A stretch of DNA of 64,000 bases from Zanthoxylum bungeanum (lineage: Eukaryota > Streptophyta > Magnoliopsida > Sapindales > Rutaceae): assembly GCA_019454045.1 (NCBI GenBank), contig SKCR01033656.1:186001-250000 (forward strand), in the 5' to 3' direction. Positions 11,381 through 20,890 of this stretch are shown here, one piece after another. Both the position numbers and the translations under genes were made by a program. Each line of letters opens with the position of its first letter. Within the stretch, counting starts at the first letter, position 1. Under the pieces are notes generated by a model. That model was not told the origin of the DNA. It saw nothing but the letters and a program-made list of their open reading frames with translations, and did not search any database.

Positions 11381-13169
11381 TGTAAGAAACGCTTTTCTCG
11401 TGCAGCGGAAGCGGCATAGACACACAGATTGGACTTGAAATTTTTTCCAGCTTTTCCCTTCCTTTGGCCGAATGCAACCAGCAAGTATACTGAAATTTTG
11501 CTTCTATTTCGGACAAGATTTCAGCCTCAGAATGCCCCTAAAACAGTCCCCGAACAGCCCCCGAACTGCAGTGAAATATTGGACTGTTTTTGACCCGTTA
11601 CACAACTGAACTGCACACTAATCAGCCCCTGATTTGCATGAACTGCAAGGATATTTCAGGTCTGATTTTTTCACTCAAAAATCAGGATTAACACAACCCC
11701 AAAATGTCCCCAAGTGTTTCCCAAAATTTCGGATTAAAACAAATTCAAACCGAGCCCCCAAACTTATATATATTACACGGCAATGAGCAATGTGGCACCC
11801 TCACTGCCCTGAGATGTAATAGAAGAGAAGAATGCTTTTAGTTCAACGCCACATGGTCTTCCGAGCTATGTCTCACAACCAACAGAAAGTAGTGTGGGCT
11901 ACACTCACTTAATAAATCCCTAAACTATTTAGAGATTTAATCACACTCAAAATTTAATTTTCTTTTTTGTTCTTCAATGGAGTTTCTCAACTTTTGAGAG
12001 AATGATGAAGAAGAAGAAGGTGGCTAGGGTTGCAAAAGTGAGAGGCTTAGGAAAATAAAAATCATATTTTTTTTTTTATAATTAGGGTTTAATTTTACAA
12101 AATAAAACAAACCCTAAGCCTTCCTCTTTCACTAAAATTCAGCCAAGGCACCAAAATAATTAATTTTGTAACTTTCCACAAAGCTAATATATGTTACAAA
12201 AATAAATATTTAGTTAAACTTTTGAAAGTTATAACTTCCAAAATAATACCAAGAATTATTTTTTTCCAAAACAAACAAATCCCTTCCATTTTCCTTGAAG
12301 AATTCGGCCACCCTATAAAAGAAACAAAAAATTTTGTAACATCTATCTTTAATTTCCATAATGGAATATATGTTACAAAATAAAAAGAAAATGTTAAATA
12401 CTATTTAAACATATGTAACATCCAAATAAATCCAAGGGTTTTCAAGTGTGACAATTAATATCATTAATCATATTAATAATATTCATACTTTTGTGAGTAT
12501 ATAATTGGACTATCCAATTATACTAAATCCACTACAGTAAATCAAGCTAGCATGGGGACCAAATGGATCTACGGTTCCAAGCTCTAATAATCTCGAAATA
12601 TTAATTAAACTCTTAATTACTTATTTCGAATTATTAACTCCGGGTTATTCCACTAAAAACCTGAAGCTGAACTCTCATTGCCGCAGCTGATATGTTAAGC
12701 TGAACCAAGTCGGTGTCCATCGATATTGTCATTACAAACGAATTGAACCTTCACGAGTATCTCGTAATCATAGTTGGGTCATAATGTCCGTTATACTCCT
12801 CCAATTATTTTGTTTACCTTAAGTACCATTGATTCTCCAATGAATGATTTATTCATAACCATTATGAATTTTAATCTTTCTAGTCATAACAGAAAGACTT
12901 GAGCGCTCAAATCGTTCAAGCATCGAATCAACCCTTAAAAAAGATACTCATTTACTTCTCGTAAGAAGGTGTGAACTCCATGTCTATGTAAAACATTCTC
13001 AGCTACATAACAAACTATGCCCCCAAAATACGTAGCTATTGGTCGAGACTGCTACACTAATCTCACCTTTGTAAATCAAAGGACATGGTCTACCATGCAA
13101 GAATTCGTAGTACACTCAGGATTAAGATTAATCCATATATGACCATCTAGTAGATCGAAATGACTTTCT
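11381..13169 (-). repeat. 3' LTR of element Z (left copy)
   Basis: Minus-strand LTR ending in GCCGCTTCCGCTGCACGAG and CGTTTCTTACA. It contains poly-T/poly-A runs near 12070, several GTAACAT motifs (12330-12430) and a block from about 12440 that is nearly the same as 16649-17323. It stops at the LTR start of P, so its first ~400 bases (equivalent of 40417-40819) are absent here. The bases at 13121-13150 preserve the empty site for the D insertion. Confidence 0.7.
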
Positions 13170-15160
13170 TGTTAGAGAAATGCCCTATATCCAACTTGTG
13201 GATGGGCTATATGTACATGTATTTGTAATAATTTCATTAATTAATAAAATGGCTATCTTTATTATACGTGTCTTACATAACTTATATGAATCATCAACAT
13301 TGTAAAAAAACCCATGGAGTAATAAGATGATGGATTCCAAGCCTTATGAGAATTATTACTCTTAAATATTCCTAGTCATAGTTTTGTGAATAATCTGGGC
13401 GTTCACAAAGCGGAGAGACTAACATGATGCTATAATCCGCCCTTAAGTGGGGTAGCTGATCTCATAGGCTACTAGCGGAGATCCGTCCACTTGGTGTATC
13501 ATATAGATGCATGAGCTCCTCGTGTCCATCGAACTAACCGTCGAAAGTTTTCATATGGAGTGTTTATCCCATGTGTCTGTGAGAACTTTCTTGTATCGAT
13601 TATATGACTAGTCCTTAGACTTGAGGTCTTTATAATCTTATGTGTGGATCAAATAACTTTGACATTCTCCTTCCCTGGTTCAAAAAATCTGGACAAAAGG
13701 GTATGATTGGGTCATTTGTTGAAACACATAAAGTTTGTAAAGAAACAACAGAGAATCGCCACTCTCTCGGATAATATTTTCTTATAAGAGTAATATTCTA
13801 GTTCGCGGGTTGATATGTGTGATCAGTGCTTGAGACTGTGGCCACAACGTAAGAATCGTATGAGATTCTTGGATTAGCACGATTCATGACACTATCAACA
13901 TCATACCTTTGACCATATGGGTAGACACTTTCCGTACCCTAGGTCAATAGGTGGGAAAACAGTGAGGCGAGTGACCGTATCATATGTAAATCGCATACAG
14001 AATGGGTATATATATCTTTCCTTCTCATTTGGGGGCCTTGACATATTGTTAGATGTCAACCTTGGTCATTGAAATCGAACGACCATCTGATTGGAGAATA
14101 ATTTATGTTCAATTAAATTATCACGATTCATTTCATGTCCAACTTGAGGGGAACCTAAAAGGTTACACACAACAAAGTCAAAATCAATGGTTAACAGTGC
14201 ACAATACATATTTTATAGCATATATGATTGCTGTAGTAATTGTTCATAAATGGGTCAATGTGTTTAATTACTGAACAGATCATTTATGAGGTTTCATAGT
14301 GGCTTAGGGATTGGTGAATGATGATAGGGGCACTTTTGGAATTGGAATAAATGGTTTTAATTTTTTTATAAAAAAAATTACTATACACGTGAATAGTACC
14401 ATGTGAATAGTAAAAAAAAATTTTTATTTTTTTATTTTGTTATTTATTTTGAATTCTAATTCGGCCCAAACTCTTATTAGAGTTTTATAATCTCATTATA
14501 CCACTTAATTAAGATCCAATGGATAAGATTAAATTGACTTTTATCCCACATCAGATTCTTAATTAATTTTGTTGTCTTTGGAGCACTATATAAACCCAAA
14601 GAATTCTTCACAAAATTTTACACCAAACCTTTCATATCTTGGGTTTATATAAGTGAGCAACTCTAAAGTTTAAGAGTAAGCCACTGATTTTGAGGATCCT
14701 TAAGTCTAATTGACTAGAGGAACCTTGAGTTAAAAGTTTTGAGGTATTTGACTAGGCTAGCACCAAGGGCAAAATACCCGTGCACTCAAGGCGTAGTCTT
14801 GCCATTGAGTTTTGGCTTTGGTGTCTGCATCTTTGGAGGCCACACAGTTGGGTGGCTCTTTGGAACGTGGAAGAGCTTGTTGATTTCGAGAAAAGATTGT
14901 AGATTGGAGGGAGGACTGGAGGAGTCTACGGTTCAAGTAAGTCCTTTTTTCTTTCTTTATTTTAATTAGAGTTCTTATGATAGTTAGCACGTTTAGGCTT
15001 ATATTTTTTTGCATGTTTTATGAGTTTTATGCTTAGAATATATAGTAACATGCCTAGGCTTGTATAATAATCAAAACAAATGGGTCTTGGGCAAAAGGAA
15101 AGCGGCATCATAATTTTTTAATTTTAGTTTTCGCTTCGCACTCGCGGCCGCTTCCCAACA
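13170..15160 (+). repeat. 5' LTR of element P
   Basis: A 1991-base LTR, TGTTAGAGAAATGCCC to CGCTTCCCAACA, directly followed by a primer site. It carries TATATAAA at 14587-14594, giving a likely transcription start near 14620. The TGTTAGAG...ATGCCCTA start is typical of several copia lineages. Homology with other LTRs in the window is limited to the ends. No 3' LTR of P is present. The open frames at 14053-14274 and 14739-15014 lie within it and are unsupported. Confidence 0.82.
14587..14594 (+). promoter_or_regulatory. TATA box in LTR of P
   Basis: TATATAAA within the P LTR, about 570 bases before its end, in the usual place for the U3/R border of a long plant LTR. Confidence 0.55.
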
Positions 15161-15161
15161 G

Positions 15162-15173
15162 TGGTATCAGAGC
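15162..15173 (+). promoter_or_regulatory. Primer binding site of P (initiator tRNA-Met)
   Basis: TGGTATCAGAGC sits one base after the LTR end. It is the exact complement of the 3' end of plant initiator tRNA-Met, used to start minus-strand cDNA synthesis in most copia elements. It is the only perfect copy in the window. Confidence 0.9.
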
Positions 15174-16450
15174 GCCATTTTTGTTTTGATTAGGACTCAC
15201 TCATTTGAACTCGAAATTAGGTGTGTAAAAGCTCGTTGGATAGCTAACACCCTGAACTTAATTTTAGGCACAAGTTTTGCATGATCTGGTTAAGAATTGA
15301 ATTGTGAAAATGCATTTAAAGTTCATGCATCTGTAGGAAAATGTGAATAGTAAATTTATTTGAATAAAATAAAATACAATATCATAATTAAATATTAATC
15401 AAAGTTATTAAAGCCTAAAATAATTCCAACATATTAAAACTCATATGCTTGATTATTCTATGTTTAATTAGAATTGGCATGATTATTTTAGGATGCAAGC
15501 ATCTAGAGACTTTCTAAGAAATAGAGAGTGTATTGCTTATCACTTAGCTAAGTAATCATTCAGTGATGAACTTAGAGATTTATTACATTTAAGGCTAATA
15601 AATATAAAATCTCTTGTTTATAATAAAAGATATTATAAAAGATATAAGTGGGGTGGGACCAAGGAGTTAATAAAACTTTCCAAACTAAAGTTAATTTACC
15701 AAAGGTATTACTAGAGTTAGATAATGATTTGATGTCTTCCTTCACTCACTACCTTTTTATAGCCAAAAGGAAAAACTGTGAAGACATCTAGATAATCATT
15801 TACTCAAGGCTTACCTTAAAGCATATTTAAAGTGTTGGACTAATTTGGAGGATCTATTGTTTATTCCTGTCACCAAGGCGATAAGAGCCTAAGAGGTAAG
15901 GGCATTTAAGAGAGTTCGCTCCACCCTCCCTCTGGGGAATTTTCAATGGAGGAATCCATTTGACTGTTATTCACTTAAACTTGCTAAAATCCTCAATAAT
16001 AATTTAAGTCTAAAATTTGCCTCCCATTGTAAAGTATAGACCCAAAGGGCTTAAACCGTATTGGCAGGACTAGGCTTTACCAGACTGACCAATACCAATT
16101 TATCCCTAAATCGTACTGTTGACAATGGTTTGATTTTTCTGAGTCATAAGATGCAGCGAACCTTAGGCGTGGTCTTATAACTTAGTGGCAAAGATTGGGT
16201 GTCCACAAGGACTAGCATAAGCTATGGCATGTTTGATTGGCCAACCCAATGATCAAGGAATTGTGATTTATATCATAAATTGGTTGGGAACCTTCCTAAT
16301 TATCATATTTTATAACGACCGGCCCTAGTCGGAGTTATGAAATATTATAATGGGATCCTTGCCCACAAGAAATCCATCATATTGGGGTTGATGCAGTTTG
16401 CTTAAAAATTTTAAAATAATTTAGTGGGAGCAACTTCATAATATTAAAAG
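15174..16450 (+). mobile_element. Leader of element P, truncated
   Basis: Untranslated leader after the primer site, with no gag frame. Two parts are notable. Bases 15731-15968 match 29622-29840 in element L strongly. Bases 16352-16434 carry GGGATCCTTGCCCAC and TTTAGTGGGAGCAAC, equivalent to GGGATCCTAGCCCAC and AATAGTGGGAGGC before the gag of D, E and F. A small hairpin (ACCGGCCCTAGTCGG) lies near 16319. P ends in the next ~50-150 bases, where Z LTR sequence resumes; its coding part and 3' LTR are deleted. Confidence 0.65.
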
Positions 16451-16499
16451 CCCATGTTATTATGAAACATTAATAAAATCATATTCCTAATTTTAGCAA

Positions 16500-17323
16500 C
16501 TTCCAAATTAAATCCAAGGGTTTCCAAAATCCAAAAATTAGAAATTACTTATTTAACCTTCTATTTAATTATGTCTAATATAATTAAATGATCTGTGTTT
16601 AAATATCATATTAATAAAACTATATATTAACTTTTAATATAAAGTTTCAAGTGTGACAATTAATATCATTAATCATATTAATAATATTCATACTTTTGTG
16701 AGTATATAATTGAACTATCCAATTATACTAAATCCGCGACAGTAAATCGAGCTAGCACGGGGACCAAATAGACCTACGGTTCCAAGCTCCAATAATCTCG
16801 AAATATTACACTCTTAATTAATTATTCCGAATTATTAACTCCGGGTTATTCCACTAAAAATACAAAGTTGAACTCTCGTTGCCGCAGGTGATATATTCAG
16901 CCGAAACAAGTCGGTGTCCATCGATATAGTCATTACACATGAATTGACCCTTTAGGAGTATCTCGTAATTAGAGTCGGGTCATAATATCTATTAAACTCC
17001 TCTAATTATTTTTATAACTTAAGTAACATTAATTCTCTAATGAATGATTTATTCATAATCATTATGAATTTTATTCTTTCTATTCGTAAAAGAAAGACTT
17101 GAGCGCTCAAATTGTTCAAGCACCGAATCAACCCTTAAGAAAGATACTCCTCTACTTCTTGTAAGAAGGAGTGAACTCCATGTCTATGTAAAATGTTCCC
17201 AACTAAATAACAGACCATGCCCCCAAAATACGTAGCTATTGGCTGGGACTGCTACACCAACCTCACCTTTGTAAATCAAAGGATATGGCCTGCCATACAG
17301 GAGTTCATAGTACACTCGGGATT
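16500..17323 (-). repeat. 5' LTR of element Z, first part
   Basis: From 16649 this is nearly the same as 12444-13130 in the left Z LTR (for example GTGACAATTAATATC and the GAGCGCTCAAAT block). Before 16649 the match is patchy, with about 130 extra bases. It is interrupted at 17324 by D and resumes at 40374. Confidence 0.7.
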
Positions 17324-17328
17324 AAGAT
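17324..17328. repeat. Left target-site duplication of D
   Basis: AAGAT, repeated at 40369-40373. The uninterrupted copy of the Z LTR reads ATTAAGATTAATCCAT at 13121-13136, which confirms the empty site. Confidence 0.93.
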
Positions 17329-17972
17329 TGTTGGACAGTTATGACCCATAGCATCACTATTTGTACAGATCATGGTGTTGTTGTACAAATTAACTATGTG
17401 ACAAAGGAGATTGCACTCTTATCATTTGTGATTAGATCACCTAGATATAGAAATGATGAGAGGTCCCTATGATTTGTTCCTGGATAGAGAATAATATGAG
17501 CCAGTATCAGTCCACGAAGGATAAATCATTAAATATCCCTAGTCAGAGTATTATCGAGATTGGACATCGAATAAAAACGTAAAAGACTAGTATTGTACTT
17601 GTGCGCGTTGTGAGGGCACAACGACTTAGTTCTCATATATTTTGGTATTGGATAATCATGCAAGTGTAATAGGAGGATGTGTTTCACCGATGGTATGGGA
17701 AACAGCTTCGCTCTGGATGGACCCCCTCGGAATTCCATTAGTAGTATGACTATGTGTCTATGGAAGTCCGAAATCATGGTAGGTGTATTTGGTCTTAACC
17801 TCATGGGTCGCTTCCCAAAGATTCACCGATGACGTATGACTCGCACTTTAATTAATCTGGGATTAATTAGAAGAGAGAGAAAATTAATCTGGGATTAATT
17901 TCGGAGATATTTTATCTAGGATAAAATATCAATTAAAGAGAGATAACGATTAATTTGGAATTAATTGGTAAA

Positions 17973-17977
17973 TTAAT
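17973..17977. repeat. Left target-site duplication of N
   Basis: TTAAT, repeated at 22042-22046. The undisturbed 3' LTR of D reads AAATTAATATATTCG at 39457-39470, with one TTAAT, so the empty site is seen in the window. Confidence 0.94.
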
Positions 17978-18420
17978 TGTAACATCCCAGATTTTCGGTA
18001 CCATTCTAGAAGATTCATGGATGGATGTTTTAGTCTCGGAGCATGATGATGAGGAAGAATAAGAGTTTAAGTGATGCTATATGAGTTGGAATACTATATT
18101 ATTAATTTTCGTCAGGTTGGGAAACGCATGAGATCAAAAGTCAGTTGCGTGATTTTCGTTAGACGCGTAAAGTTTGTGGTTTTGATCACAATGAGTGCAA
18201 ACGAACTGTGGTCGAGTTGATTCTTGTACCATCAAACTCATTTTTCTGAGACGAACAACTTTCGTGTTGAACACTTTTCGAGAATCTCACTAGAAGGGCT
18301 CCAAAATTGCGATATTCTAGAAGGTTCCAGAATATTGGTTGATTTGTAATTTTCGTGGGGACTAAAATGATATTTTCCAGGTAGTATTTAAATCCTTATA
18401 GTTTTGGTAAATTGTAAAAA

Positions 18421-18720
18421 TGGCAAAACCTTTTTCCTCTCCCTCACCCGCACCCTCAAGCCCATTGGAGAAGAAGTGGTCGCCGGTAGAAGTTCCGGCC
18501 ACCTTAGGCCGGTGCACCGGTACCGATCAGACCGCCGGACCACGACGTACACCTGGGTGGCCGGCGGCGACGCTATTGACGCCAACATCAGCGACATCGA
18601 GAGGAAGAAAGGCGCGGTAGTGGGTTGGGAGAATCCGGCTCGTCGGTTCATTTCACGGCCCGAGCCACCTACCAAATCGAAGCCCTCGACGAGTACTACG
18701 AGTGTGCGGGGTTGATTTCA
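18421..18720. other. GC-rich island inside LTR N
   Basis: About 300 bases are markedly richer in G and C than the AT-rich remainder of N, with many CCGG and CGG motifs. Frames stay open on both strands across it (18388-18715) because stop codons are rare in such DNA. I recognise no protein family. It may be a captured host fragment or a CpG-rich promoter part of the LTR. Confidence 0.5.
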
Positions 18721-19225
18721 CTGAACAATGGCCGATGGCTCGCGAAATGAGGGAGAAATCCGTGGTGAATAGTAAATCCACGAAGAACAGTAGCTCCAAT
18801 CGGAATTCTGTCAACACCAACGAGTTCGTATAGCCAATGGGAGTCCGAATATGGCCTCGAAATTGCGGACGACTCTCCATTTAGAATTTGATATTTCAAA
18901 GTGAATTGATTTTTATTCGGATGTTTCCGGTAGTTTTGTAGTTTAGCGAATTGTTTTGATATGAATTGGATATGTTTTAATATATTAAAACGATAAATAT
19001 GGTAGAATCCAGGGAGAATTGGATGAGATATGATTGATCCGGTAGAATTAGCGGGATTCCGATAAAATAGAGTTTCTCGCGCGATTGAGCGTGGATGATC
19101 GTAAACATAGTTATGATGTAAATATGGCATTGCGAGGATAATTGAGTAATTCCGGATTAGTTTGGAGAGTTCGAGACCCTTCCATAGCGTTTACGGAAAC
19201 TATTCCGTAAGTTTTGCCGCACATG

Positions 19226-19233
19226 TATAAAAT
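19226..19233 (+). promoter_or_regulatory. Possible TATA box of LTR N
   Basis: TATAAAAT follows GCCGCACATG. It is the first clear TATA-like motif after the GC-rich island, but other AT runs exist nearby. Confidence 0.3.
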
Positions 19234-19581
19234 GAGAATAAGACCCATCTAGTTAATTTAGAATAGCATGTAAGCATGTATTAGAGTAATAAAACTTAAA
19301 CCGTAGAGTCGGTGAGGATTTGAGTATTCTGAGAAAATTCTTAGTTTATTGTAGATGAGTAGAAAGTTCCGCAAATAGCGGTTCTGACAGATATTATGAT
19401 TTGTTTTGGCAGATCGGACCTGGATCGCGGGCATTCGCTTAGCCAGGTAAGTAACTCATGCTACCAATATTTAGAGATTTAACATTGTCCGTAATTAGAA
19501 ATATAATAAAGATGTATTTAGTTATATGCATGGAACCTGTTTACATATAAAGAAACTTTATAGGTATATGTGTAGACATGA

Positions 19582-19632
19582 AACCAGATATATTTATATA
19601 TATATATACATATGTATACGTATATAAGTAGT
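19582..19632. repeat. AT dinucleotide repeat in N
   Basis: Alternating TA/AT run with interruptions (ATATATTTATATATATATATA, then TACATATGTATACG). A shorter GT run lies at about 20104-20120. Confidence 0.7.
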
Positions 19633-20427
19633 AAAAGATTAGCAAACTTGAGCTCAAAAAGTATAAGATTGACAAGTATATGCATTCATATGAAACGTGA
19701 GCTAATGGTTATAAATATAATAATCTGAGACGTGGGTATGGGGGCTGTAGAAAACTATACCCTAGGGAATGGGATCAAAGTATAAATGAAATAAATATAT
19801 ATGAACTAGTGTTATAAAGGAAAGTTTATAATTCATGCAATATATAAGAATATTAGTATGCACGAGTTAATATGCCAACGTGAATTGATAAAGTTTTGTT
19901 AGCATGTATGTAATGAGATTGGGCATGACAAATAAGTATATAGAATGTAAAGATAAGTTTTATGTACGATTAGAGTAGTGCATGTATATGAATAATTCTA
20001 GTGTGTTATAGATATATATGACCGGATATATGTACATGTATGACTTTTAATAAATCATGGTTAGAGAAGGATGAAGCATGTGAGGTGCATATATGCATAT
20101 GCATGTGTGTGTGTGTGTGCTAAGATTTTCTGAGATTGAATTGCAGTTAACAATGTTTTGAAATTCAAGTGTTTTAAAGAAAAGTTATAGATGCCTTTGA
20201 AAGAAAAGTATTTTAGAAAGGTTTCTTAAAGTTTTAAAATTCGATTTACGTTTTAAAAAGTTTATCAGTAATTTTTACGTGGTTTTCGGGACATGAGGTA
20301 AAACCTCACCCCAGTATGTAACTGAGATACGATTCGGAATTGACAGATATAGTAGCATGTGCACATGTGCATGACTAGGGGCTACAGGGTCCCGAAATCC
20401 TGATTTCAGAGCTGGGTGGCTACACTG

Positions 20428-20614
20428 CAGTTGAGTTATGGTCCTGGGTGTAGAGCTCTACGTTGCAATTGAGTATTTGTCATGGATGTAGGGCACCACC
20501 AGCCTCAGAGATGCCGCAGTTGAGTTATGGTCCTGGGCATCGAGCACACCCAGTTGAGTTATGATCCTGGATGTAGAGAGACGTCAAGTTGAGTTATGGT
20601 CCTGGACGTAGAGC
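20428..20614 (+). repeat. Five spaced copies of a 29-base motif in N
   Basis: The core AGTTGAGTTATGGTCCTGG followed by a GTAGAGC-type tail occurs at about 20428, 20466 (diverged), 20517, 20551 and 20586. Spacing is 34-51 bases. It lies upstream of a run rich in TTTTCAG. Confidence 0.85.
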
Positions 20615-20890
20615 AGTTTTCAGATATTCAGTACACAGTTTTCAAATTTTCAGTGCTTAGATTTCAGAAATCAGATGATTGTAAACAGTTTTCAGAAACA
20701 GAACTTAGAAATAGTTTTCCAGATTTTAGTTTTCAGTTAAAATTTTCAGAAAGAGCGTTTTAGAAAAGAAAGTTTCCAGAAATGTTAGTTTATAAAAGAT
20801 TCAGACTTTTAAAACAGAAACCAGTTTTCAAGTTAATTTTTCAACAAAGAGTTTTCAGAAAGAATTTTCCGAAAACATCATTTCAGGGAG
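20613..20890 (+). repeat. TTTTCAG-rich cryptic repeat in N
   Basis: TTTTCAG, TTTCAGA and TTTCCAG recur many times with A-rich spacers, forming a low-complexity block without a fixed period. Each unit resembles a plant 3' splice site. Confidence 0.6.

Noticed and set aside
18388..18715. Overlapping open frames on both strands, possible host gene
   Set aside because: They overlap on both strands within a GC-rich island, show no known domain, and lie inside solo LTR N. Open frames are expected by chance in GC-rich DNA.
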